Assembly: GCF_900100115.1 (NCBI RefSeq) | Contig: NZ_FNKL01000001.1 | Coordinates: 62,001-126,000, forward strand | Source of the DNA: Chryseobacterium soldanellicola | GTDB lineage: Bacteria; Bacteroidota; Bacteroidia; Flavobacteriales; Weeksellaceae | Reading direction: 5' to 3' | Length of the DNA stretch: 64,000 nt | Shown here: piece after piece, positions 54,000-63,083 of the stretch | Layout of the letters: each line of letters opens with the position of its first letter | How positions within the stretch are numbered: the first letter of the stretch is position 1 | Translations under genes and position numbers: made by a program | Notes under the pieces: model-generated | What the model was told of the DNA's origin: nothing | Databases searched by the model: none | What the model saw: only the letters and a program-made list of their open reading frames with translations

Positions 54000-54051
54000 A
54001 CGAGATTTCAGATGATAGATTTCAGATATCAGACTTGGGATTTTTAATTAT

Positions 54052-54507
54052 TTAAACTTTTAAACCAATCTGTCTTTTTGCTTCACCAACCACAAAAGCT
54101 ACAGAATTTGCAATATTAAAGCTTCGGATTAAATTTGACATCGGGATCGTTAAATGATTATCAAAACGAGATAAAACGTCTTTGCTTAAACCAACACTTT
54201 CTTTCCCGAAAACCAACCAGTCACCATCCTGAAAATCAGTCTCTAAATATGATTTTTCAGCATGTGAGCTCATCAAAAAAACACGGGATTGATCAGGAAT
54301 CTGTTGAATCCATTCATCAACATTTTCATATTCCGAGACATCAAGATGAACCCAATAATCCAGGCCGGAACGTTTCAGGTTTTTATCATTAATTATAAAT
54401 CCAAAGGGATGAATAAGGTGTAATTTACTTTCAGTGCCTACACATAACCGTCCGATATTTCCAGTGTTATTCGGTATTTCAGGCTCTACAAGAACAATAT
54501 TTAACAT
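54052..54507 (-). CDS. trmL: tRNA (cytidine/uridine-34-2'-O)-methyltransferase
   Basis: A 151-residue TrmL-type SPOUT enzyme: the start LNIVLVEPEIPNNTGNIGRLCVG is the family signature, DYWVHLDV in the middle, and FGKESVGLS plus IPMSNLIRSFNIANSVAFVVGEA at the knot. It methylates the ribose of the wobble base in tRNA-Leu. A TATTTTTG box lies 18 bp upstream of the start (54533 to 54526). Confidence 0.94.
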   Translation of the reverse strand: MLNIVLVEPEIPNNTGNIGRLCVGTESKLHLIHPFGFIINDKNLKRSGLDYWVHLDVSEYENVDEWIQQIPDQSRVFLMSSHAEKSYLETDFQDGDWLVFGKESVGLSKDVLSRFDNHLTIPMSNLIRSFNIANSVAFVVGEAKRQIGLKV

Positions 54508-54602
54508 GTATATTTTTTATGGCTTCAAAAATAGGTAAAACTGAGGATTTTAACCCATTTAATCTTTAGATAAAGGCTTTCATTATCATTTAAAATAAAT
54601 AA

Positions 54603-54626
54603 AAAAGTACCCAAAAGGATACTTTT
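54603..54626 (-). terminator. Terminator of the tatA-PAP2-TPR operon
   Basis: A 10-bp stem (on the minus strand AAAAGTATCC / GGGTACTTTT, one U-G pair) with a 4-nt loop and T-rich tail, 24 bp past the TPR gene stop. Confidence 0.75.
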
Positions 54627-54650
54627 AAGTTTTATATTAAAGTTGATTTA

Positions 54651-55469
54651 TTATTTTACAGCAGTCGTACATTTAGCATATAAATCTACCAAAAGACCTT
54701 TTTCATAGCCTAATGTAACGGCTTTATTGAGATTATCGCAGGCTTCTTTTGGTTTCGCGGAATCAAATAAAATCAGTGATTTTGTAACGTAAGACTGGGC
54801 AAATTTGGGATCGATTGAAATGGCTTTATTTACATCCGTCAGAGCTTCTTTTGATTTTTTCATTTTAAAATAAACATCGGCTCTTCCGTTGTACAAAAGA
54901 GATTCCGGTTTTTCTGAAATAAGCTGGTTGTAATCTTTCAATGCGCCTTCCAGATCACCATTATTTTTCTTAAGATTAGCTAAACCTGTTCTTGCATAAA
55001 TATTTTCAGGCGCAAAACTTAGAATTTGATTTAAATCTTTTACAGCCAGTTCTTTTTTACCCTGACTGTCATAAATTTTAGAACGGGTTAAATAAAGATT
55101 TGCATTTTCCGGCTCGATCTGAAGACCTTTATCAACGTATTCCAGTGCTTTTACCTTGCTTCCTTTCTGACTGTGCAAGGACGCCAGATTTTCATATACC
55201 AAAGCCGATAAAGGGTTTGCTTTTAATGCTGATTCATAAGATTTGAAGGCTGAAGCTGTCTTTCCTAATCTTCTTTGAGATGTTCCCAGATTATTGTAAT
55301 ATTCCGATTGAAATTTCTGGATCTGTTCTTTTTCCGCTAGCTTTGAATATTGCTCTTCTGCACATTTGTAATCGGCTTTTTTAAAGCATTCGTCTGCCAT
55401 GGCTTTGTTCTGCGCGTAAAGATTTAATGATGTGATAGCAAAAGCTAAGAGAAGTAAATGATTTTTCAT
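54651..55469 (-). CDS. Exported TPR-repeat protein
   Basis: A 272-residue protein with a signal peptide (MKNHLLLLAFAITSLNLYAQ) and about six tetratricopeptide repeats from 28 on (for example SAFKSYESALKANPLSALVYENLASLHSQ split over 70-98). It is a periplasmic scaffold for protein contacts. It overlaps the PAP2 gene by 4 bp, so it belongs to the tatA operon. Partner unknown. Confidence 0.87.
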   Translation of the reverse strand: MKNHLLLLAFAITSLNLYAQNKAMADECFKKADYKCAEEQYSKLAEKEQIQKFQSEYYNNLGTSQRRLGKTASAFKSYESALKANPLSALVYENLASLHSQKGSKVKALEYVDKGLQIEPENANLYLTRSKIYDSQGKKELAVKDLNQILSFAPENIYARTGLANLKKNNGDLEGALKDYNQLISEKPESLLYNGRADVYFKMKKSKEALTDVNKAISIDPKFAQSYVTKSLILFDSAKPKEACDNLNKAVTLGYEKGLLVDLYAKCTTAVK

Positions 55470-56032
55470 GAAGTTATAGTTTGTTTATTGATTACTTTTT
55501 TTGCGAGTGCACCAAAAATCACTCCCAATAAAGTACCAACAAACGCCCCCACCAAAATATCTATCGGGAAATGCACTCCTAAATAAATGCGGCTGTAAGC
55601 AACTACTGCAGCCCACACAAATATAGCATAAGGAATCCATTTAATTTTATTTTTTAATAAAATACTTAGATATGTAGCTAAAAAGAAGGTATTAGAAGCA
55701 TGTGCCGAGTAAAAGCCGAATTGCCCGCCACATTTTACAATTCTCATGTGATGTTCCAAAGCCGGGTCATGACAAGGTCTTAACCTTGCAACGCCATATT
55801 TAAAAACGCCCGCCAGCTGATCGGAAACAAGAACGCCTAACGCAATGAATATCAGTATAAAAACTAAAGATCTTAGTTTATAATTTTTGTATAGAAAGTA
55901 ACATAAAATAATATACAGCGGGACCCAGATCCAGGTGCTTGAAATCAACATCCAAAACTGGTCGAAGGAAGAATTTCCCAAATTATTGAGAAACAAAAAC
56001 ACCTTTTTATCTTCCTGAATGATCTCCTCCAT
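55466..56032 (-). CDS. PAP2-family membrane phosphatase
   Basis: A 188-residue protein with five or six transmembrane segments and the three phosphatase motifs: KYGVARLRP near 73-81, GFYSAHASNTF (motif 2, with the SAHA His), and SRIYLGVHFPIDILVG (motif 3 His and Asp). It likely removes a phosphate from a lipid such as undecaprenyl pyrophosphate or phosphatidylglycerol phosphate. It lies 3 bp after tatA. Confidence 0.9.
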   Translation of the reverse strand: MEEIIQEDKKVFLFLNNLGNSSFDQFWMLISSTWIWVPLYIILCYFLYKNYKLRSLVFILIFIALGVLVSDQLAGVFKYGVARLRPCHDPALEHHMRIVKCGGQFGFYSAHASNTFFLATYLSILLKNKIKWIPYAIFVWAAVVAYSRIYLGVHFPIDILVGAFVGTLLGVIFGALAKKVINKQTITS

Positions 56033-56035
56033 CGG

Positions 56036-56371
56036 TTATCTGCTTACAGGGCCTTCGTAAGTCTCATCTTCTGAAGGCTTTACAACCGGAAGCTCATTAG
56101 AAGATGTCGGCTCCGTTAAAGCATCTTTCTGAATGTCATTTAAGGGATTAAAATCTTTCGCGGCATCTTTTACTTTCTCAATTTCACGCTTGATTTCCGA
56201 AACGGGGTTGTCTGTTTCTTTCATGATCTCAGTTTTGATATCCTCCACTGCACCACGCATTTTTCTAACGCCTGCCCCTAAGTCACGCGCTATCTGAGGA
56301 AGTTTATCCGGTCCGAATAATACAACGATTGCCACTGCAATCAATGCCATTTCTCCAATGCTTAATTCCAT
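56036..56371 (-). CDS. tatA: Sec-independent translocase protein TatA
   Basis: A 111-residue TatA: one N-terminal transmembrane helix (IGEMALIAVAIVVLFGP), the FGPDKLPQIARDLG hinge, an amphipathic helix and an acidic, disordered tail. It forms the pore for folded twin-arginine substrates. No tatC is adjacent. It is first in an operon with the PAP2 and TPR genes. Confidence 0.93.
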   Translation of the reverse strand: MELSIGEMALIAVAIVVLFGPDKLPQIARDLGAGVRKMRGAVEDIKTEIMKETDNPVSEIKREIEKVKDAAKDFNPLNDIQKDALTEPTSSNELPVVKPSEDETYEGPVSR

Positions 56372-56820
56372 GATGTAAAATTACGAAAGATTATACATAT
56401 GTAATGCAGTTATGTAATATTTTAAACAAATTTTAAGATTTACACATTAAGTTCTGAGCTTTGAATCATGCATTTTAGTTTGTGTATGTTAAAATTCTTT
56501 TAATTATTTATTATGAAATAAAAAATTAACAAATAGTTAATTCACATCGGAAGGATTTATAGGCCAATTTTAGTTACATTTAATTAATATTATTTCCATA
56601 AATACTAAATTCTTTCAACGAAGCAGGGAACCGAAGCTCGATTCCCTGTTTTATTTTGAATAATTATTTTTAGTAATAATGCTTTAACACAAAGTTGACA
56701 AAGATTTTTTACTAACTGCTTTAAGTTATACAAATCAGAGATTCATCGATAAATGTATTTAGATAAAGGCGTTTTACTTAAAAAGAACAACAAGTTTTCT
56801 CTAATTAAATAGTTTTTAAA
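56372..56820. other. 449-bp gap with an orphan terminator and a degenerate R3 repeat
   Basis: No protein frame. It holds a plus-strand terminator-like hairpin (56624-56654) with no plus-strand gene before it, and a worn R3 copy near 56690-56780 (TAACACAAAGTTGACAAAG, then AAAGGCGTTTTACT). Both flanking genes are on the minus strand. Confidence 0.5.
56624..56654 (+). terminator. Orphan terminator-like hairpin
   Basis: CAGGGAA / TTCCCTG (56624-56630 with 56642-56648) with an extra inner CGA / TCG pairing, then TTTTATTTT on the plus strand. No coding gene on that strand ends here, so it may mark a small RNA made from the tatA upstream region. Confidence 0.5.
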
Positions 56821-58047
56821 TCAAATCTTGTTTTTAATTCCTTTCTTAAAATTAAAATAAGTAATAACCACACTGACTGCCATTAAAATAAATGCCAAAA
56901 AGAACGGCGCTCCTGAAAATTTAAACGGAGCATCATCGTGCGTGAAGAAATAGAATAAATTCGTCATCATCGGAGGTCCGATAATAGAAGTTGCGCTCAT
57001 TAAACTCGTTAAAGCGCCCTGCAATTCACCCTGCTCATTTGACGGAACACTTTTTGTGATCACCGATTGAAGAGCCGGTCCGCAAATCCCTCCCAAACAA
57101 TAAGGAACGAGGAACGCGAACATCATCCAGCCTTCAGTTGCAAAAGCAAATAACAGCATTCCGATTGCGTACAATGCCAATCCGTAATAGATACTTTTTT
57201 GTTCGCCTAATTTCGGGGTCGTCCATCTGATAAGAACTCCCTGAACCAATCCTACCAATAATCCTACCACTCCAAGGGAAATCCCGACCATTCTTTCCGT
57301 CCAGCTGAATTTGTACATGGTAAAAAAGCTCCAGTTGCTTTGAACGGCGTGTCCCGCGATATAAATTAGAATTAAAGAAACAATTAATCCTGAAATTTCC
57401 GGATGCTTTCCTAAAAATTTAAATGAACCGACGGGATTTGCACGCTTCCAGTCGAATTCCCTTCTTTTATCTTTATCTAAACTTTCAGGAAGAATAAAAT
57501 ATCCGTAAAGGAAATTGAGCAAACATAATCCAGCTGCTGCATAAAAAGGAACTCTGGCTCCGTAATGTCCTAAAAGCCCGCCCAAAACAGGCCCAATAAT
57601 GAAACCCAATCCGAAAGCGGCACCAATTAACCCAAAATTCTTGGCTCTGTCTTCATCCGTAGAAATATCAGCAATGTAGGCACTTGCTGTTGTGACGCTG
57701 GCTCCCGTTATTCCTGCAATAATTCTTCCCAAAAAAAGCCACCAGATTGTGGGTGCCAAAGCCAGGAAAATATAATCAATCGCAAAACCGAAAAGTGAGA
57801 TCAAAATAATAGGCCTGCGTCCATATTTATCGCTCAAATTCCCAACAACGGGGGAGAAAATAAACTGTATAAATGCATACGCAAAACCTAGCCAGCCACC
57901 ATATTTTGCGGCTTCACTAATATCTGCGTGGATAAGTTCCTCAATCAGTTTCGGAACCACAGGAATAATGATACCCCATCCTGTAATGTCAATCAGTAAC
58001 GTAATAAATATGAAGCCAATGGCCGCTTTTTTCCTCGAGTTTTCCAT
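56821..58047 (-). CDS. TetA-like MFS efflux transporter
   Basis: A 408-residue 12-TM MFS protein of the TCR/Tet group: [16 protein letters not shown] in TM1, the antiporter motif [13 protein letters not shown] between TM2 and TM3, and motif C-like [16 protein letters not shown] in TM5. It may export tetracycline-like or other drugs, but the close family is wide and resistance cannot be claimed. A TATTTTTG box (58062 to 58055) lies only 7 bp before the ATG, so the message would be almost leaderless. Confidence 0.88.
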   Translation of the reverse strand: MENSRKKAAIGFIFITLLIDITGWGIIIPVVPKLIEELIHADISEAAKYGGWLGFAYAFIQFIFSPVVGNLSDKYGRRPIILISLFGFAIDYIFLALAPTIWWLFLGRIIAGITGASVTTASAYIADISTDEDRAKNFGLIGAAFGLGFIIGPVLGGLLGHYGARVPFYAAAGLCLLNFLYGYFILPESLDKDKRREFDWKRANPVGSFKFLGKHPEISGLIVSLILIYIAGHAVQSNWSFFTMYKFSWTERMVGISLGVVGLLVGLVQGVLIRWTTPKLGEQKSIYYGLALYAIGMLLFAFATEGWMMFAFLVPYCLGGICGPALQSVITKSVPSNEQGELQGALTSLMSATSIIGPPMMTNLFYFFTHDDAPFKFSGAPFFLAFILMAVSVVITYFNFKKGIKNKI

Positions 58048-58160
58048 AACGGTGCAAAAATAACGAAATAAGAAAAAATAATGATTCTAAATTATAGTAT
58101 TGTTGATGGTTTTTAGTTGATGGTTAATAGTTTACATTATACTGTTTTTATTTTGAATTG

Positions 58161-58194
58161 AGATCCTTCGACTGCTTCGCGCTCAGGATGACAA
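58161..58194. repeat. Single REP arm (family R2)
   Basis: AGATCCTTCGACTGCTTCGC followed by GCTCAGGATGACA. It has stem ATCCT / AGGAT and the TCGAC...GCTC loop pattern of the family, but no partner arm. It lies in the gap between the MFS and secDF genes. Confidence 0.8.
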
Positions 58195-58230
58195 AGATTG
58201 TGGATACTTTCAAATGTTGAAATAAACGAC

Positions 58231-58330
58231 CGCAACCTAGCCCTGATTGTAACGACATCCTTTTTGGTTGCGGGCGGAGCGAAGCGGAGGCCGTAACCAA
58301 AAAGATACAGTGGAAAGCAGGAATAGCTTC
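58231..58330 (+). repeat. Interspersed repeat family R4, copy B
   Basis: Starts CCTAGCCCTGATTGTAACGA, has stem CTTTTTGGTTGCGG / CCGTAACCAAAAAG with a GC-rich loop, and ends GATACAGTGGAAAGCAGGAAT. It shares both ends with copy A at 18583-18712. Confidence 0.6.
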
Positions 58331-58380
58331 AAATAAAAATTTAATATAATATTAACCACCAAAAATCAGCACTATGCATA

Positions 58381-58412
58381 AAAAAAGCCTTTCAAAATTG
58401 AAAGACTTTTTT
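58381..58412 (-). terminator. Terminator of secDF
   Basis: A 15-bp stem (minus strand, one U-G pair; core CTTTCAA / TTGAAAG) and a T run, 21 bp past the secDF stop. Confidence 0.75.
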
Positions 58413-58432
58413 CTTATTTATTGTAGTATAAA

Positions 58433-61345
58433 TTATTTTGAAGCAAGTACTTCTTTTTCTGAAGTCGTTTTACCGTGTACTTCTCCTTCTTTCCCTGTTT
58501 TAAGGAAGTCGTAGGCGATTGCCGACGCGATGAAGATTGATGAATACGTACCGAATCCTATACCGATTAACATCGCAAACATAAATCCTCTCAGGTTATC
58601 TCCACCAAAAATGAAGATCGCCAAGATCACAAGGATCGTCGTAAATGAAGTGTTGAATGTTCTACCCAAAGTACTGGAAATAGAGTCATCAAACAATCCT
58701 GCTAATGTTAAAGATTTCTTTTCTCTTAAGTATTCTCTGATTCTGTCAAAGATAATTACCGTATCATTTATCGAGTAACCTAGTACTGTCAAGATCGCGG
58801 CAACGAAATCCTGATTGATCTCCATGTTGAACGGCATGAATTTATGGAGCAATGAATACGCCCCCAAAATGATAATCGCATCATGGAATAGCGCCGCAAC
58901 AGCTCCCAAAGAGAATTGCCATTTTCTAAATCTTATCAAAATATAGATGAAAATACCCGCTAAAGCCGCTACAACAGCAAGAATACCGTGAGTTTTGATA
59001 TCATCTGCAACCGTAGGTCCTACTTTTTCAGAAGAAATGATTCCCGCATGCTCTTTATCAGCAGCTTTGAAATCATGCAATGTAGTATTTGCCGGTAAGT
59101 TTGCTTTTAAGCCTTCGTATAGTTTTTGCTCAACAGTCTGGTCAGCTTTTAAAGATTCGTCTTCGATAAGATAATCTGTAGAGATTTTCAGCTGCTTGTC
59201 ATTTCCGAAAGTTTTAGCTTCAACAGAAGAGTTTTTACCGTCTTCGGTTTTGAATATTGTTGTTAATTTCCCTTCGATATCTTCAGCATTAACCGCTTTA
59301 TCAAATCTTACCACATAGTTTCTACCTCCTGTAAAATCGATCCCGTATTTGAATCCGTGGATTGCAATCGAGCCGATACATACTAAAGTTAAGATCCCAG
59401 AGAAGATATATGCATATTTTCTTTTTCCAATGAAGTCGATCCACGTATTTCTGAATAAGTTTTTTGTAGGAGCCGTCCAAACGGAAAGTTTTTTTCCTTT
59501 ATTTAATCTTGAGAAGATCATTACTCTTGAAAGCAATACCGAAGTAAATAAAGTCATTGCGATACCGATCATTAAGGTTAAAGCAAATCCTTTGATAGGT
59601 CCTGTTCCGAAGAAGAACAATACAACCGCCGTAAGGAAAGTCGTAGAGTGACCATCGATAATTGCATTTAAAGCGTGTTTGAAACCGTCTTTATAGGCTT
59701 CAAGGATACCTTTTCCTGCGAATAATTCTTCTTTTGTTCTTTCGTAAATAATTACGTTTGTATCTACCGCCATCGCCATTGTCAGTACAATACCCGCGAT
59801 ACCAGGAAGCGTCAACGTAAAGTCTCCGGAATCCATAATTCCGAAAATATAGAATAAGTTGATGATCATTGCAATTACAGCGTACACTCCTGCGCCACCG
59901 TAATAGAAAATGATATAAACGATAATAATCAAGAATGCAATAGCAAATGAAATAACCCCTGCATTGATAGATTCCTGTCCTAATGAAGGTCCTACAACAG
60001 TAGCCTGAACCACTTTTGCACCTGCAGGCAATTTACCGGCACCTAAAACGTCTACCAATTCTTTAGCTTCTTCCTGAGAGAAGTTACCGGAGATCTGGGT
60101 TCTACCGTTAGGAATGGCATTTACAACATTCGGAGCCGTATAAACTCTTCCGTCCAATGTTACCGCAACCGGTTTACCAACGTTTCTCTCGGTTAAGATT
60201 TTCCATTCTTTAGCACCTTTAGAATCCATCTGCATGTCTACTACTACTCTGCTCAGCTCGTCATAGCTGATATTGGCAGTTTCAACAGCACCGTCTACAG
60301 GAGCTTTTTGGTTGACATTACCTTTGATTGCGTACAATACCAAGCTTTCAGCATCGGTAGCTTCAGGCTTGTAACCCCAAAGGAACTGTGTATATTTAAT
60401 GTTTGACGGACGTAAAGACTGAGCAATTTTGCTGTTCAAAATCTTGTTTACAGCAGCAGTATCAGATAATTTTACACTTCCGACAGAGCTTGGGCTTCCG
60501 GATTTGCCACCTTGTAGCATTGCTATAAGATTTGTATTTTTTGCAACTCCCATAGAATCACCTTTAGCAGCAATTACTGTAGATAATGTCTGGAAATAGG
60601 GATAAATCTCAGGAGACTGCTGTACTTCCCAAAACTGAAGCTTTGCTGAAGTCTGAAGCATTTTTTTCACCTTATCGATGTCTTTCATACCCGGCATTTC
60701 AACAGAAATTCTTGCTGTACCCGGTACTCTCTGCACGTTCGGCTGGATAGCTCCCAATTTGTCAATTCTGGTTCTGATTACCTCAAAGGCAGTACCTACA
60801 GAAGCATCAATCTTTCTTTTCACAATGCTCTTTACCTGCTCATCAGAAGTATTGTACTTGATCTCAGTAAGCGTTGTTGTTCCAAACAATTCAGGGTCAG
60901 CAAGCTTAAGGTTGGTACCTTTCGCTTTGTTGATCGCCTCGAACTGATCGAAGAAATTGTCGATATAAGCTTTTGTAGAATTCTTCTGAACTTCATCAGT
61001 CTTGTTTAAAGCCTCAATAAGAACAGGATTCGTAGAATAATTGGTAAGATCGTTTACCAAATCTCTTTGGTTGATCTCCAATAGAACGTTGATCCCTCCT
61101 TTTAAGTCAAGACCAAGCTTCATTTCCTTGTCTTTGGCTTTAGAGTAATAAAGTTTTGTGAATCCTAGATTCAAAGTATCCTTAGAAAGTCTTGCGATTT
61201 CTTTCTGATACTTTTCCGGATTGTCTCCTGCAACAGCAGTTGCCTGCCTTTCAATTTTGCTGGCGTACCATGTTGGTAATAGCTCGTTTAAGCAAATTAA
61301 CCCTAGTACAATAGCAACAATTGTAATAAGTCCTTTTCCTTGCAT
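58433..61345 (-). CDS. secDF: Fused protein translocase SecDF
   Basis: A 970-residue fusion of SecD and SecF, the form found in Bacteroidota. The SecD half has an N-terminal TM, LGLDLKGGINVLLEI near 76-90, a large periplasmic P1 domain and a TM bundle with MAMAVDTNVIIYERTKEE. The SecF half begins near 640 with RKYAYIFSG and has FTGGRNYVVRF and SINDTVIIFDRIRE. It uses the proton force to pull secreted proteins. A TATATTTG box lies 30 bp before the start (61382 to 61375). Confidence 0.95.
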   Translation of the reverse strand: MQGKGLITIVAIVLGLICLNELLPTWYASKIERQATAVAGDNPEKYQKEIARLSKDTLNLGFTKLYYSKAKDKEMKLGLDLKGGINVLLEINQRDLVNDLTNYSTNPVLIEALNKTDEVQKNSTKAYIDNFFDQFEAINKAKGTNLKLADPELFGTTTLTEIKYNTSDEQVKSIVKRKIDASVGTAFEVIRTRIDKLGAIQPNVQRVPGTARISVEMPGMKDIDKVKKMLQTSAKLQFWEVQQSPEIYPYFQTLSTVIAAKGDSMGVAKNTNLIAMLQGGKSGSPSSVGSVKLSDTAAVNKILNSKIAQSLRPSNIKYTQFLWGYKPEATDAESLVLYAIKGNVNQKAPVDGAVETANISYDELSRVVVDMQMDSKGAKEWKILTERNVGKPVAVTLDGRVYTAPNVVNAIPNGRTQISGNFSQEEAKELVDVLGAGKLPAGAKVVQATVVGPSLGQESINAGVISFAIAFLIIIVYIIFYYGGAGVYAVIAMIINLFYIFGIMDSGDFTLTLPGIAGIVLTMAMAVDTNVIIYERTKEELFAGKGILEAYKDGFKHALNAIIDGHSTTFLTAVVLFFFGTGPIKGFALTLMIGIAMTLFTSVLLSRVMIFSRLNKGKKLSVWTAPTKNLFRNTWIDFIGKRKYAYIFSGILTLVCIGSIAIHGFKYGIDFTGGRNYVVRFDKAVNAEDIEGKLTTIFKTEDGKNSSVEAKTFGNDKQLKISTDYLIEDESLKADQTVEQKLYEGLKANLPANTTLHDFKAADKEHAGIISSEKVGPTVADDIKTHGILAVVAALAGIFIYILIRFRKWQFSLGAVAALFHDAIIILGAYSLLHKFMPFNMEINQDFVAAILTVLGYSINDTVIIFDRIREYLREKKSLTLAGLFDDSISSTLGRTFNTSFTTILVILAIFIFGGDNLRGFMFAMLIGIGFGTYSSIFIASAIAYDFLKTGKEGEVHGKTTSEKEVLASK

Positions 61346-61374
61346 TTTGATATAACTACGTTAAATTAAGTCGG

Positions 61375-61382
61375 CAAATATA
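61375..61382 (-). promoter_or_regulatory. Possible -7 element of secDF
   Basis: TATATTTG on the minus strand, 30 bp before the secDF ATG. No exact -33 partner was found. Confidence 0.4.
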
Positions 61383-61562
61383 ATCATTTTTTAATATTTT
61401 ATGAATTTTTAACAACAGAAATGCTTTATTTTCAGATATTTTGATATTCTCATTTATATTAAATATTTATTACTATTTCTTTATTATTTTAATCGATTTT
61501 TCATTTTGATTGGTATGAAATTTTCATTCTAACTATTTCAACACACTAAATATCAAAATATT

Positions 61563-62927
61563 ATGAAAAAACTACTATTTTCATGGAGCATTATTTGTTC
61601 CTTAATCCTTAATGCACAAAGCATTAATTTACAAGAATTTGCCACGGGATTCACGGCCCCGGTCGAGATTACCAATGCCAATGACACCAGATTGTTTGTC
61701 GTTCAGCAGAATGGAATCATCAAAATCGTACAGCCCAACGGAACGGTTAATGCCACGAATTTCTTAAACATCAGCTCTAAAATCCTTTACGGAGGTGAAA
61801 GAGGTCTCCTTGGTTTAGCTTTTCATCCGCAATACTCAACAAATGGGTATTTTTTTGTGTATTACAACAATACAGCCGGCAATATTATCGTCGCCAGATA
61901 CACCGTAAGTTCGGATGCAAACGTCGCAGATCCCAATTCCGAAAAGATTTTATTTAATATTCCCAAACCATTCGACAATCACAATGGCGGAAGTATCCAT
62001 TTTGCACCCGACGGAATGTTATGGATCGTGACCGGAGACGGCGGAAGCGGTGGAGATCCCAACAATAATGCACAAAATAAAAATGCTTTTTTAGGAAAAA
62101 TGCTTCGTGTAGATGTAAATACTACGGCAGCTTATGCAATTCCTTCTGACAATCCTTTTGTTGGAGCAGTCGACGGACTGGATGAAATCTGGTCGTACGG
62201 ATTGAGAAATGCATGGAAATTTTCATTTGATCTTACGACAGGAAATGCCATGATAGCAGACGTCGGTCAGGGACAGATTGAGGAAATCAACAGAATGCCC
62301 ATCACCCAAGCCGGAATCAACTACGGATGGCGTTGCTACGAAGGAAATAATGCCTACAACACCGCAGGATGCGCAAGTTCTTCTACGATGACTTTCCCGA
62401 TCGCAGTTTATGATCATTCAGGAGGAAAATGCTCGATAACAGGAGGTTATGTCTACAGAGGCAATGTTTATCCGGCTTTACAGGGAAAATATTTCTTTGC
62501 AGATTATTGTTCGACACAAATCGGAATATTAAATTCGGATAATTCAATTACCTGGACACCAGCTTTTTCCGGAAATAATTTCTCTACTTTCGGACAGGAT
62601 TCTCAGAAAGAATTGTATGTAGCCGCCGTAAACAACGGAAAAGTTTATAAAGTCACCACAGGAACTTTGGCTACAGGGGAAATTGCTAATTTAAATCAGA
62701 TTAAAATTCATCCTAATCCTGCTTCCGGTAAAGTTTTTGTTGAAGGCTTAAAAGATAAAAACATCACCGCCGAAATCATCAGCGCAGAAGGCCGAAAAGT
62801 ATTGGAAAATGCAGCCATCAACAACGACAACAGTATTAATATTTCAGGAATTCCTGCCGGAGTTTATTATTTAATTTTAAAATCAGGTGAACTAAAATCT
62901 TACAGTCAGAAACTGATTATTAAGTAG
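61563..62927 (+). CDS. PQQ-dependent sugar dehydrogenase with type IX secretion tail
   Basis: A 454-residue secreted protein. Signal peptide MKKLLFSWSIICSLILNAQS, then a soluble glucose dehydrogenase (GSDH) beta-propeller (GERGLLGLAFHPQY, DNHNGGSIHFAPDGMLWIVTGD, IWSYGLRNAWKFSFD, GINYGWRCYEG). The last 75 residues are a T9SS type A sorting domain (KIHPNPASGKVFVEG, then GVYYLILKSG and KLIIK). It should be sent to the cell surface or medium by the type IX system. Substrate and use of PQQ are inferred from the family. Confidence 0.93.
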   Translation: MKKLLFSWSIICSLILNAQSINLQEFATGFTAPVEITNANDTRLFVVQQNGIIKIVQPNGTVNATNFLNISSKILYGGERGLLGLAFHPQYSTNGYFFVYYNNTAGNIIVARYTVSSDANVADPNSEKILFNIPKPFDNHNGGSIHFAPDGMLWIVTGDGGSGGDPNNNAQNKNAFLGKMLRVDVNTTAAYAIPSDNPFVGAVDGLDEIWSYGLRNAWKFSFDLTTGNAMIADVGQGQIEEINRMPITQAGINYGWRCYEGNNAYNTAGCASSSTMTFPIAVYDHSGGKCSITGGYVYRGNVYPALQGKYFFADYCSTQIGILNSDNSITWTPAFSGNNFSTFGQDSQKELYVAAVNNGKVYKVTTGTLATGEIANLNQIKIHPNPASGKVFVEGLKDKNITAEIISAEGRKVLENAAINNDNSINISGIPAGVYYLILKSGELKSYSQKLIIK

Positions 62928-62975
62928 CTTTAGGCGATCAGCAGAAGGCAGTAAGCTTTAATTATAACGCGGGGA

Positions 62976-63019
62976 GTCCCGAAGGGACGACTTAATCGAG
63001 AATTGGATAAAATCCAATT
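62976..63019 (-). repeat. REP-like element (family R1, B subtype)
   Basis: On the minus strand: hairpin 1 AATTGGAT-TTT-ATCCAATT, spacer CTCGATTAAGTC, hairpin 2 GTCCC-TTC-GGGAC. The spacer and second hairpin match the 40604-40647 copy. It lies 20 kb from the arg cluster, so the family is genome-wide. Confidence 0.8.
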
Positions 63020-63053
63020 AAACTAATAAAATTTATATTTTAATTATAAATAA

Positions 63054-63080
63054 AAAAGCGATTCAGATTGAATCGCTTTT
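63054..63080. terminator. Bidirectional terminator between sugar dehydrogenase and hemN
   Basis: A 12-bp stem (AAAAGCGATTCA / TGAATCGCTTTT) with a 3-nt loop and T-rich flanks on both strands, between converging genes. Confidence 0.85.
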
Positions 63081-63083
63081 CTT

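Noticed and set aside
56821..58047. Tetracycline resistance gene
   Set aside because: The protein is of the TetA-like MFS group, but this group includes many chromosomal exporters with no role in resistance; sequence alone does not support a resistance call.
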